A DNA stretch of 17,364 bases from JBKEDC01 sp047974225 (GCA_047974225.1 JBKECD010000181.1:1-17364), one strand, 5' to 3'. Shown: positions 6,788 through 13,626, counted from the stretch's first letter. Notes: a model not told the origin generated them from the letters alone. Numbers and translations are program-made.

Positions 6788-7816
6788 TTACTTCACCACT
6801 TGCACTTCTGGCAGCACATATCTATCTTCCAACACTTCTGCTCCGGGGAGATAGACACGCATCAAGAAGTTCCACCCATCGGTGATATCCAATCTATTCT
6901 TGGCATTAGGACATTTTTCAGCTGAACCAAAATAAACGGTGTAAGTGCCATCGGCATTTTTCACCCCATTGGTTTCATTGAGGATGCAATTCTCTTTCTG
7001 CATTTTGCCATCCACACCATAGACGGTAATCGACCAAAAGGCATTATTTTCAGGCACTCGATAAGTCGCCACATAGGCTGCATCGCCCGAAAGGTTTCCG
7101 CCATCATAATTGATGTAGGTTGCTTCTTTGTTTGGGAACAATCCCCACGCACCAGCCACAGCGAGCTTTCTGGTTTCGTCGTTCACTTCTCCTCGTTTGC
7201 CCGACCATTCATCGGGGTATTTATCGAACTTCGCAAACTCGGCATTGTATTGGTCGTGCAATTTTTTCAACGACGCTTTGTCCCAATTCGGAGCAACGAA
7301 AGGTTCTGCATTGGTGGCATTAATCGTGAATTGTTCTTGCAGAGCGTTCACCATTTGGAGTTCTTCGGCATCGGTTGGGTCGAGGATTTGAATGCGAATC
7401 ACCGCAAACAGATAGCGCGTATCTTCGGGCAAGTTGTAAGTCCCTGCTTCATGATAGATTTCAGGCACATACATATCATTATCGGTCAGCATCACCGACA
7501 TATAGCGATTATCAGGCATTGCAGGCACGGTTAAAGTTGCCCCACCTTTGGTGTCAATCAGTCCGCCTGAATAGACACAATCACGGTTCATGCGCACCAC
7601 CCCTTGATTATCGAGCGGAGTGAGTTGCTTGTAGTGAAAAAACTTATTTATTGGAGCGAGCTTACTATAATAAGTAAACGTTTGGTCGGTTTCCGCACGA
7701 CAATAGTTTTCCGAAGTAACCGTCAATGGTTGATTGTCAGTCTTTTTGTTTTCCTTTTTCTGTCCGCAAGCCACAAGTGAAGCGAGCAAGACAAGCGATA
7801 AAATAAGTCTGTTCAT
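6788..7816 (-). CDS. DUF1254/DUF1214 lipoprotein (shorter paralogue)
   Basis: A 342-residue lipoprotein with the lipobox LVAC (Cys17) and a charged Lys/Glu linker. The DUF1254-like part (about 45-135) contains PLDNQGVVRMNRDCVYSGG and DNRYMSVMLTDNDMYVPEIY. The C-terminal DUF1214-like part (about 238-342) contains NNAFWSITVYGVDGKM, NADGTYTVYFGS and DGWNFLMRVYLPG. It is about 140 residues shorter than its downstream partner because the central region is reduced. Both proteins end in a similar PP/LPEV-VVK pattern, which supports common ancestry. It is the first gene of the operon. A TACCTTTA sequence at 7839-7846 on the leftward strand is one mismatch from a -7 box. Function unknown. Confidence 0.82.
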   Translation of the reverse strand: MNRLILSLVLLASLVACGQKKENKKTDNQPLTVTSENYCRAETDQTFTYYSKLAPINKFFHYKQLTPLDNQGVVRMNRDCVYSGGLIDTKGGATLTVPAMPDNRYMSVMLTDNDMYVPEIYHEAGTYNLPEDTRYLFAVIRIQILDPTDAEELQMVNALQEQFTINATNAEPFVAPNWDKASLKKLHDQYNAEFAKFDKYPDEWSGKRGEVNDETRKLAVAGAWGLFPNKEATYINYDGGNLSGDAAYVATYRVPENNAFWSITVYGVDGKMQKENCILNETNGVKNADGTYTVYFGSAEKCPNAKNRLDITDGWNFLMRVYLPGAEVLEDRYVLPEVQVVK

Positions 7817-7935
7817 GTTTTGAGAATTTAATTTGAGGTAAAGGTAGCGAAAATTTACTTTTCTTATTCCTTAGATCTAACATTTTTCTAAAATGGAAAT
7901 TCGAGCTTGCTAGGATGTATGATGCGTTTGGCGTT

Positions 7936-7991
7936 CCGTAGGTTTCACCTACGGCTAATATTATTCAACCCCTTATCAGGGGTTGGTGAAT
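7936..7991. repeat. Paired-hairpin intergenic element, copy A
   Basis: Hairpin 1 is CCGTAGGT (7936-7943), loop TTC, ACCTACGG (7947-7954). After the A/T-rich linker CTAATATTATT comes hairpin 2, CAACCCCT (7966-7973), loop TATC, AGGGGTTG (7978-7985), extended outwards by ATTC/GAAT. The order stem, CTA-TATTAT-like linker, C/G-rich stem is repeated at 11245-11289 with different bases. It lies in the 406-bp gap between the DUF1254 operon and the biotin enzyme gene, with a terminator and a 26-bp array beside it; no gene is seen in that gap. Confidence 0.6.
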
Positions 7992-8005
7992 GCTTACTAA
8001 CAATC

Positions 8006-8066
8006 AAAAAAAATCCCCCAAGCGAGATGCACGGACGTGCATCTCTACTTGAGGGATTCTTTATTA
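8006..8066 (-). terminator. Compound terminator of the biotin enzyme gene
   Basis: Read leftward, the outer stem AATCCCTCAAG/CTTGGGGGATT encloses an inner palindrome, GAGATGCACG with CGTGCATCTC around a two-base centre, and is followed by eight T. It lies about 160 bp after the stop at 8223. The outer stem equals that of the terminator at 5257-5299; the inner palindrome looks like an insertion into its loop. Confidence 0.75.
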
Positions 8067-8081
8067 TAGTGCGTGGCTTTG

Positions 8082-8187
8082 CGCTTTACTTCGTGCTTGA
8101 GCTGCACCGCTTTACTTCATGCTGTGGCTGCGCCGCTTTACTTCATGCTGTGGCTGCGCTGAAAGCAATGCGCTGAAAGCAATGCGG
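8082..8187. repeat. 26-bp array (three copies) followed by a 14-bp array (two copies)
   Basis: Units of 26 bp start at 8082, 8108 and 8134. The second and third are identical (CGCTTTACTTCATGCTGTGG then CTGCGC) and the first differs at a few positions. Two copies of TGAAAGCAATGCGC/G follow at 8160 and 8174. The array lies between the stop of the biotin enzyme gene and its terminator, so it would be transcribed as part of its 3' UTR. No long frame through it looks real. Confidence 0.85.
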
Positions 8188-8222
8188 CGTTAGCCAAAGC
8201 TAAAAAGCAGCAAAGCTAAAAC

Positions 8223-10556
8223 TTAATCCACCACCACTTCAATCACTTTAGAGTCAGCAGGAACAACTGCGCCTACTTCTACATTGATTTTAGCTACAGT
8301 ACCAGTGAGTTCTGATGTGATGCTGTTTTCCATTTTCATGGCTTCGAGCACCAAGACATCTTGTCCTGCTGTTACTTTGTCGCCTACTTTCACGGCAATC
8401 GAAAGGATTTTACCGGGCATTGGCACGGTGATAGCAGTGGTAGGACCAGAGATTACAGGACCAGCAGCTCCTTCAGCCACCATGCCTACTTTATCTTTGC
8501 TATCCACAATGTCCATCAATGGAGCTTCCGCAGGAAGCGTGTCGCCCACAGTAGCTGTAAGAGCATTTACGAAACCATCGCAAGTAGCTGAAATGGTGTT
8601 TTCCATTTTCATGGCTTCCACCACCGCCACAGGGTCGCCCATTTTCACAGCATCGCCCGAAGCAACAAGGTATTCCAACAATTTACCAGGAAGAGGAGTA
8701 ACAATCGCCTCACCCACCACAGCAGCAGCTCCCGAAGCAGCACCGCCAACAGTTACATTGCCTGAAACCACATCAATCAAAGCAGCTTCAGCAGGCAGTG
8801 TATCGCCCTCAGCAGCCATGATTCCATTCACAGTTCCATCGCAAGTAGCTGTAATAGTATTTTCCATTTTCATGGCTTCCACCACAGCGATTGGGTCGCC
8901 AAACTTCACGGTGTCGCCCACTTTCACTAGGAATTCCAACACTTTACCGGGAAGAGGAGTAACCACCGCTTCGCCATAAACTGTTGTTGCCACAGCCGAA
9001 GCACCTGCCGCAGCTGCGCCACCGCCTTGAGCTTCCCAAGCCGCTTTCTTCACGCCTGTGAGATAGTCTTTCGCCACCAAGGGGAACAATTCGAGCAACA
9101 TGATTTCCTCACGGTTCTCGGCCAATTGCACACCACCACAGTTTTCGAGTGCTGGGTTGGGTTGGTAAGTATAATTAGTTGTATCAAAATCACGAGCATC
9201 GCGATGACCGCAAAGTTTTTCACGGAAATCTTCATTCACAGGGATTGGCGTGTGACCATATTCACCTTTCACCAAGCTCTTGAATTGGTTGGAAACGTTG
9301 CTATACATTTCCTTGCCGTTTTTGATGTCCATCGCACAGTTCACCGCTTGCGCGCCCACGATTTGCGATGTTGGTGTTACCAAAGGAGGCAGACCAGCAG
9401 CCAAACGCACCGTTGGAATCAATTTCATGGCATCTTCCAAGATGTCTTCTGATTTCAAGGCTTTCAATTGCGCCACCATGTTGGTGTACATACCGCCGGG
9501 TACTTCCGCTTTTTGCACCAAAAGGTTTGGTTTTGGGAAACCGAAGTAGTCTTCAATGGCATGACAAGCGTCCAACATTGCTTTTTCATCAGCAGCGTTT
9601 ACGGCCGCAATAGCAGCGTCGAATTGTGCGTCAATTTCAGCAGGAAGTTTGTCAGTTAATGGGTTGAATGGGTTTGGAATTGGGTTGGTGTCGATGTCCG
9701 CCATTTCCTTGCGGATGTTCAACAATTCAGCACTAATTTGTGCCACCGCTTCCATATTAATATCTAGCTCTACGCCTAGTTTTTGGCAGAAGATATAAAT
9801 CAATTCAATTGCAGGAGCTGCAGGACCACCAGCGAAGTTCCAGATGTTAGTATCCACCACATCGGCACCGCTCATGATGGCAGTAAGCACCGCAGCCAAG
9901 CCATAGCCCGGAGTACAGTGGGTGTGGAAATCCAAAGGAATGCTTGTAGCCGCTTTGATTTCTTTCACCAATTTAGCCACTTTCATCGGAGGAATCAAAC
10001 CACTCATGTCTTTGATGGTAATCATGTCCGCTCCCAATCCTTCAAGCTCTACGGCCAAGTCCACGAAGTATTTATCCGTAAAAACAGGAGGCTCCAAACC
10101 AGCTGGGTCGATAGTGTAACACACGGCACAATCGGCAATACCACCAGCCTTTTTCACATACTTAATAGTTGATTTCACGTTGTTGGTGTCATTCAACGCA
10201 TCGAAGATACGCATGATGCCCAAGCCCGAATCCACAGAGTGCGAGCAGAACTCTTCGATGATATCTTCAGGATATGGTGTATATCCGAAAAGGTTACGAC
10301 CACGAGAAAGCGCAGTAAGCTTGCTCACATCACCGACTGCCGACTTGATAGTTTTCAAGCGTGTCCATGGGTTTTCATTCAAGTAGCGCATCACCGAATC
10401 AGGCACCGCACCACCCCACACTTCCATGGCGTAAAAGTTGGCTGACTTGTAGAAAGGGAGAACTCTGTCGATTTGCGCTTGGCGCAAACGAGTGGCAAAC
10501 AAGGATTGTTGACCATCACGGAGAGTTAAATCTCGTATTAAAAGTTTTCTTGACAT
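8223..10556 (-). CDS. Oxaloacetate decarboxylase alpha / pyruvate carboxylase B-type carboxyltransferase with three biotinyl domains
   Basis: A 777-residue enzyme; relatives with one biotinyl domain are near 600 residues. Residues 1-480 are the carboxyltransferase TIM barrel and conserved domain. LRDGQQSLFATRLR (12-25) carries the metal-binding Asp14, FHTHCTPG (210-217) the two metal-binding His (211, 213), and ITIKDMSGL (179-187) the Lys182 expected to be carbamoylated. After an Ala/Gly linker come three biotinyl domains, each with EAMKMEN, whose biotin-accepting lysines are 563, 650 and 741. Domains 1 and 2 are close copies (TPLPGK, VVEAMKMENTI, ATCDG, GDTLPAEA); domain 3 differs more. The enzyme would move CO2 between biotin and pyruvate/oxaloacetate, or a related acyl pair. 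No biotin carboxylase or membrane decarboxylase subunit is in the window, so carboxylase and decarboxylase cannot be told apart. Confidence 0.9.
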   Translation of the reverse strand: MSRKLLIRDLTLRDGQQSLFATRLRQAQIDRVLPFYKSANFYAMEVWGGAVPDSVMRYLNENPWTRLKTIKSAVGDVSKLTALSRGRNLFGYTPYPEDIIEEFCSHSVDSGLGIMRIFDALNDTNNVKSTIKYVKKAGGIADCAVCYTIDPAGLEPPVFTDKYFVDLAVELEGLGADMITIKDMSGLIPPMKVAKLVKEIKAATSIPLDFHTHCTPGYGLAAVLTAIMSGADVVDTNIWNFAGGPAAPAIELIYIFCQKLGVELDINMEAVAQISAELLNIRKEMADIDTNPIPNPFNPLTDKLPAEIDAQFDAAIAAVNAADEKAMLDACHAIEDYFGFPKPNLLVQKAEVPGGMYTNMVAQLKALKSEDILEDAMKLIPTVRLAAGLPPLVTPTSQIVGAQAVNCAMDIKNGKEMYSNVSNQFKSLVKGEYGHTPIPVNEDFREKLCGHRDARDFDTTNYTYQPNPALENCGGVQLAENREEIMLLELFPLVAKDYLTGVKKAAWEAQGGGAAAAGASAVATTVYGEAVVTPLPGKVLEFLVKVGDTVKFGDPIAVVEAMKMENTITATCDGTVNGIMAAEGDTLPAEAALIDVVSGNVTVGGAASGAAAVVGEAIVTPLPGKLLEYLVASGDAVKMGDPVAVVEAMKMENTISATCDGFVNALTATVGDTLPAEAPLMDIVDSKDKVGMVAEGAAGPVISGPTTAITVPMPGKILSIAVKVGDKVTAGQDVLVLEAMKMENSITSELTGTVAKINVEVGAVVPADSKVIEVVVD

Positions 10557-10593
10557 AGCAAATAAATCAAGGGTTTATAAATATTTTGTCCCA

Positions 10594-10601
10594 CAAAAAT
10601 A
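10594..10601 (-). promoter_or_regulatory. Candidate -7 box for the biotin enzyme gene
   Basis: Read leftward, TATTTTTG is an exact TAnnTTTG match, 37 bp before the ATG at 10556. No good -33 box is seen. The rest of the 304-bp gap 10557-10860 is A/T-rich; apart from the box at 10849-10856 I see nothing in it. Confidence 0.45.
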
Positions 10602-10848
10602 GGCTATTAAATACAAACGATGGTTAGTTTTCTTGTTTTTTTGATGCTAAATAGAATCAATCAAGATAGAGTTAACAGTACACTATTAAAGTTATCACAA
10701 ATTATTTCATCAAAACAATAAGATTTTAATTCACCTCAATCGAAAATCAAAAGCACACTTTCAGAAAAGCTTTTTGTTTGTTATTTTTTTGAAATGCAAT
10801 ATTTTGAATTATTGTGCCTCAAAAACAATGTATTGGAAACACAATCTC

Positions 10849-10856
10849 TATCTTTG
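10849..10856 (+). promoter_or_regulatory. -7 box giving a probable leaderless message for the DUF6122 gene
   Basis: TATCTTTG is an exact TAnnTTTG match and ends four bases before the ATG at 10861. Transcription would begin at or beside that ATG, which also argues against an in-frame ATG farther upstream at 10774. Confidence 0.6.
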
Positions 10857-10860
10857 CCCC

Positions 10861-11175
10861 ATGCAAACCTTCATACATTATTTTCTGCATCTCATCTTCC
10901 CTATTGTCCTTGCATGGGTGTTTTTCCGAAAAGATTGGAAACGTGCCTACCTCATCATGCTTGCCACCATGTTGGTGGATTTAGACCATCTGCTCGCCAC
11001 ACCCATTTTCGACCCCAACCGATGCAGCATCAATTTCCACCCCTTACACAGCTACTATGCCATGGCGGTGTATTTCACTTTATTGTTTCTTCGGAAACCT
11101 TTTAATATTATAGGTCTTGGATTGCTATTTCACATGCTCACCGATTGGTTGGATTGGTTGAATTATGAATTATGA
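10861..11175 (+). CDS. DUF6122 family small membrane protein
   Basis: A 104-residue protein, MQTFIHYFLHLIFPIVLAWV at the start, with about four hydrophobic segments. Polar marks inside or near them are LVDLDHLLATPIFDPNRCS, NFHPLHSYYAM and LLFHMLTDWLD. The spaced His and Asp residues resemble those of small membrane metal-dependent hydrolases (YdjM/DUF457-like), to which DUF6122 may be related; catalysis is not shown. The frame stays open back to 10774, but the added residues look like untranslated DNA, and a -7 box sits just before the ATG at 10861. The last four residues (NYEL) and the TGA stop are made by the GAATTAT array that begins at 11160. Confidence 0.8.
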   Translation: MQTFIHYFLHLIFPIVLAWVFFRKDWKRAYLIMLATMLVDLDHLLATPIFDPNRCSINFHPLHSYYAMAVYFTLLFLRKPFNIIGLGLLFHMLTDWLDWLNYEL

Positions 11176-11228
11176 ATTATGAATTATGAATTATGAATTA
11201 TGAATTATGAATTATGAATTATGAATTA
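11160..11228 (+). repeat. GAATTAT heptad array, 9.9 copies
   Basis: Nine complete GAATTAT units and six bases of a tenth run without error from 11160. The array overlaps the last codons and stop of the DUF6122 gene. Because 7 is not a multiple of 3, each reading frame meets TGA (rightward) or TAA (leftward) at least once in 21 bp. Confidence 0.97.
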
Positions 11229-11244
11229 GGCTGCGCCACTAATT

Positions 11245-11289
11245 CATAGGGCTTGCGCCCTATGCTATTATATGTCGCCCTTGCAGGGC
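11245..11289. repeat. Paired-hairpin intergenic element, copy B
   Basis: Hairpin 1 is CATAGGGC (11245-11252), loop TTGC, GCCCTATG (11257-11264). After the linker CTATTATATGTC comes hairpin 2, GCCCT (11277-11281), loop TGC, AGGGC (11285-11289). Just before it, ATGAATTAGGC and GCCACTAATTCAT (11221-11247) form a further hairpin. The block separates two convergent genes and probably ends both transcripts, although U runs are short. Confidence 0.6.
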
Positions 11290-11292
11290 TAT

Positions 11293-11315
11293 TCTCAATT
11301 CTCAATTCTCAATTC
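11293..11315 (-). repeat. GAATTGA heptad array, about 3.3 copies
   Basis: Read leftward the unit is GAATTGA. The array supplies the last six codons (ELRIEN) and the TGA stop of the threonine aldolase-like gene. It is a different heptad from the GAATTAT array facing it across the 119-bp convergent gap. Confidence 0.9.
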
Positions 11316-12323
11316 CCCCACAAATTTCTCCACCACGCTTTCATCGGTTGCCCACGAAGTGATTAACCGAATGGCGGAATGCTGTTCGTCCATCACCTGC
11401 CATTCATAAAAGAGATATTTCTCGCTAAGCTTCTTGATGAGCGCATGCGGCAGAATAGGGAAAATCTGGTTGGTGGAGGAAGGCGAAAGGAATGAATATC
11501 CCTGCTCACTGATTGCCTTGGAAAGCTTCATTGCCATTCGGTTGGCATGGCGCGCTAGGTCGAAATACAAATCATCTCTGAACAGCTCCGAGAATTGAAT
11601 GCCCAACACTCTACCCTTAGCGAGCAACGCCCCTTTTTGCTTCACCACATAGTCGAACTCGGGAGCTAAATCAGGATTATTAAACACAATGGCTTCGCCC
11701 AGCAACGCTCCGTTTTTTGTTCCTCCAACGTAGAACACATCGGTCAGCTCAGCAATAACTGAAAGGGTCAAATCATTATCTTCGGCAGTCAGCGCATGCC
11801 CTAGACGTGCGCCATCCATAAAAAGCAACAAGCCCTCACTTCGGCAGAAATCCGAAAGAGCTTGCAGTTCTGCCCTACTATATATAGTACCTATTTCGGT
11901 GGAATTAGAGATATACACTAGACGAGGTTTCACCACATGAGGGCGCAAAGTATATTCTTGCAGCATCTGCCGAATGGCTGTAGGATTCAATTTCCCATCT
12001 TCCGAATCAATGCTGATGACCCGATGCCCCACCGCCTCAATTGCCCCAGCTTCATGCACAAAGATATGTCCGGTGTTGGCACAAATGGCAGCTTCATGAA
12101 CATGGAGCAAGGATGAAATCACCAACAAATTGGCTTGTGTGCCACCCGAAACGAAATAAATCGCCGCATTTGGATTATCCATCTTTTGCCTCAACAGTTC
12201 CCGAGCTTCCACCGAATATTTATCATCGCCATAGCCCAAATCTTGCTCCAAATTGGTTTCAATGAGTTTGTTCAGAATGCGAGGATGCGCCCCTTCTGAA
12301 TAGTCGTTTGTGAAGTTATACAT
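11295..12323 (-). CDS. Threonine aldolase-like / beta-eliminating lyase PLP enzyme
   Basis: A 342-residue fold-type I PLP enzyme of normal length for low-specificity threonine aldolases, which split threonine to glycine and acetaldehyde. FVSGGTQANLLV (57-68) binds the cofactor phosphate. HIFVHEAGAIEA (86-97) holds the His expected to stack on the ring. LLLFMDGARLG (165-175) gives Asp170, which contacts the ring nitrogen, and Arg173. VGGTKNGALLGEA (199-211) gives Lys203, the Schiff-base lysine. Related lyases acting on other beta-hydroxy or beta-substituted amino acids cannot be excluded. A TACATTTG box at 12352-12359 lies 28 bp before the ATG. The last residues are encoded by a heptad array. 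Confidence 0.87.
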   Translation of the reverse strand: MYNFTNDYSEGAHPRILNKLIETNLEQDLGYGDDKYSVEARELLRQKMDNPNAAIYFVSGGTQANLLVISSLLHVHEAAICANTGHIFVHEAGAIEAVGHRVISIDSEDGKLNPTAIRQMLQEYTLRPHVVKPRLVYISNSTEIGTIYSRAELQALSDFCRSEGLLLFMDGARLGHALTAEDNDLTLSVIAELTDVFYVGGTKNGALLGEAIVFNNPDLAPEFDYVVKQKGALLAKGRVLGIQFSELFRDDLYFDLARHANRMAMKLSKAISEQGYSFLSPSSTNQIFPILPHALIKKLSEKYLFYEWQVMDEQHSAIRLITSWATDESVVEKFVGELRIEN

Positions 12324-12351
12324 GGTGTGATGTTGTTGTTTTAAAGTCCAG

Positions 12352-12359
12352 CAAATGTA
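12352..12359 (-). promoter_or_regulatory. Candidate -7 box for the threonine aldolase-like gene
   Basis: Read leftward, TACATTTG is an exact TAnnTTTG match, 28 bp before the start codon. No -33 TTG at the expected spacing was found. A 42-bp array begins about 40 bp farther upstream. Confidence 0.5.
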
Positions 12360-12400
12360 CGATATTTTCTGTGATTCTTGGATTGAATCAATAGAAACGC

Positions 12401-12513
12401 AATCAAGTCTTTCTACTTAAATAGATTTAATAAATAAGACCAAAATCAAGCCTTTCTACTTAAATAGATTTAATAGATAAAACGCAATCAGGTCTTTCTA
12501 CTTAAATAGATTG
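12401..12513. repeat. 42/43-bp tandem array, about 2.7 copies, upstream of the aldolase-like gene
   Basis: Units starting AATCAAG/AATCAGG lie at 12401, 12444 and 12486. Each contains CTTTCTACTTAAATAGATT, whose CTACTTAAATAG part is a near palindrome. Period and position, just upstream of a leftward gene, match the array at 3233-3380, although the unit sequence differs apart from the shared AATCAAG. Confidence 0.9.
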
Positions 12514-12676
12514 GCTCTATGTCGTTTGTAGCCGACCCACAGATTCATCTGGGGGTATATACAAGCTAGTAGAAACCCACACACTTCATCTTTACCCCCC
12601 CAGATGAATCTGGGGGTTATGCACAGTCAAGTCCTATGGACTTGCGAAGTTTACCCACTGTATTCGACATAGAACC
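12513..12676. repeat. 164-bp element with 12-bp terminal inverted repeats and internal hairpins
   Basis: GGCTCTATGTCG (12513-12524) and CGACATAGAACC (12665-12676) are inverted repeats with one mismatch. Inside, CAGATTCATCTGGGGG (12540-12555) is the exact reverse complement of 12597-12612. The latter is also part of its own hairpin, CCCCCAGAT/ATCTGGGGG (12597-12616). CAAGTCC, loop TAT, GGACTTG (12628-12644) is a further hairpin. The element fills most of the gap 12324-12687 not taken by the 42-bp array. It could be a small RNA, a MITE-like element or a 3' structure of the PP2C gene; the sequence alone does not decide. Confidence 0.65.
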
Positions 12677-12738
12677 AATATTCCCTTTTAAAGGAATATC
12701 TTCCAATATTCCCTTTTAAGGGAATATTTCCGAATATC
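12677..12738 (-). repeat. 28-bp palindromic repeat forming the 3' end of the PP2C gene
   Basis: Two units start with AATATTCCCTTTTAA at 12677 and 12705, followed by a partial third at 12733. The second holds the near-perfect palindrome 12705-12728 (11-bp arms, two-base centre). Read leftward they encode the last residues of the PP2C protein (KYSLKREYWKIFL) and its TAA stop at 12690-12688. The RNA would fold into one or two stable hairpins spanning the stop codon. Confidence 0.85.
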
Positions 12739-13611
12739 TCGACGTGGGCGGCGGTAGGTGTTTTGCAGCTTCAAAGTCAACGAATGGCGTTTTGAACTGA
12801 CTTCTTGCGCTGTCATCACTGCCAACGAATAATCATCAATGGCAAGCAAGCCTTTGCGGTGCAGGTCTTCGAGATATGACTTGAAACGGCTTTCGCTCTC
12901 GGCATTGGCAATGAGCGCATCAATCACCTCCTTTTCAAATCCCTGCGAGCGATTGCCTGCCATGGCAGTGCGCACCAGATTGCTGTTTTTGCTGAGCTGT
13001 GCTTGCACTGCTTGCAAGTCTTCTCGATATTCCTCAGGATGATACACCGCATACATCATCAGGATATAGTGCGCCAGCGCATCGCTTGCCATTAGCAAGA
13101 CCGAGTCAGCATCAATAGCAAACGCCCCACTTCGGAAGCCTTGCTTCTGCAATTCATCTTTGCAACTCAACAGATAGGGCGAGTTGTTGAAATCACTCAA
13201 CTGACTGAATGAATGCTCCAGCTTCTTTGTCTTTCGGTGATAGTGAAAAACTACACTATCGCCAAAACTCATCCATTGGCACGCTTGGGGCGAAACTCGC
13301 CACAATGCCGCCAAGGTGGCAAACGAGCCTTCATCATAGAACTTATCTAGAAGCATCGGATTGAGTTGCTTCGCTTCTTCTTCTTGCGCATTGTAATACT
13401 CCTCCCAGATTGTTTCTAGCCACGCATCGAGTTCATCGGCAGTAGCGATGGGCGAATTAGGAAGCTTCTCCAGCAGATAGCGCGACCACTTCTCGGCAAA
13501 GACACCGCCACCACCAGCACCATCAGACACCGCAATCAATTCTTGGGTGGACTTCACCGCATCTTCATTTATTCCGCCTTGTTCTTTGCCTATGGAAATA
13601 CTTTTATTCAT
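12688..13611 (-). CDS. PP2C-type protein phosphatase of the kinase/DarT-vWA cluster
   Basis: A 307-residue PP2C (PPM) phosphatase. The family marks are present in order: NEDAV (15-19, metal ligand Asp17), VSDGAGGGG (28-36, Asp30), DEGSFATLAALW (93-104), SFGDS (115-119), MASDALAHY (174-182, Asp177) and IDDYSLAV (258-265, Asp259/260). PP2C enzymes remove phosphate from Ser/Thr using two Mn2+ or Mg2+ ions. It is the last gene of the leftward cluster, 139 bp after the DarT-vWA gene, so its likely targets are the kinase and proteins the kinase modifies. The basic tail after about residue 275 (RRPRRDIRKYSLKREY) lies outside the catalytic domain, and its end is encoded by 28-bp palindromic repeats. 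Confidence 0.88.
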   Translation of the reverse strand: MNKSISIGKEQGGINEDAVKSTQELIAVSDGAGGGGVFAEKWSRYLLEKLPNSPIATADELDAWLETIWEEYYNAQEEEAKQLNPMLLDKFYDEGSFATLAALWRVSPQACQWMSFGDSVVFHYHRKTKKLEHSFSQLSDFNNSPYLLSCKDELQKQGFRSGAFAIDADSVLLMASDALAHYILMMYAVYHPEEYREDLQAVQAQLSKNSNLVRTAMAGNRSQGFEKEVIDALIANAESESRFKSYLEDLHRKGLLAIDDYSLAVMTAQEVSSKRHSLTLKLQNTYRRPRRDIRKYSLKREYWKIFL

Positions 13612-13626
13612 TCTTTGGGAAATTGT

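Noticed and set aside
8284..8979. Open 231-codon frame on the + strand across the biotinyl domains
   Set aside because: It mirrors the repeated, Ala/Gly-rich coding DNA of the carboxyltransferase gene, which has clear family motifs. The antisense product is low in complexity and resembles no family known to me.
10774..10860. Upstream ATG at 10774 as start of the DUF6122 gene
   Set aside because: The added 29 residues do not look like family sequence, and a -7 promoter box at 10849-10856 lies inside that stretch, right before the ATG at 10861.
12324..12400. Riboswitch controlling the threonine aldolase-like gene
   Set aside because: The predicted 5' leader is about 20 bases and shows no glycine, PLP or other known aptamer motif.
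12513..12676. Insertion sequence
   Set aside because: The inverted-repeat ends are suggestive, but there is no transposase frame inside and no target-site duplication that I can see. It is kept only as a repeat or possible MITE/RNA.
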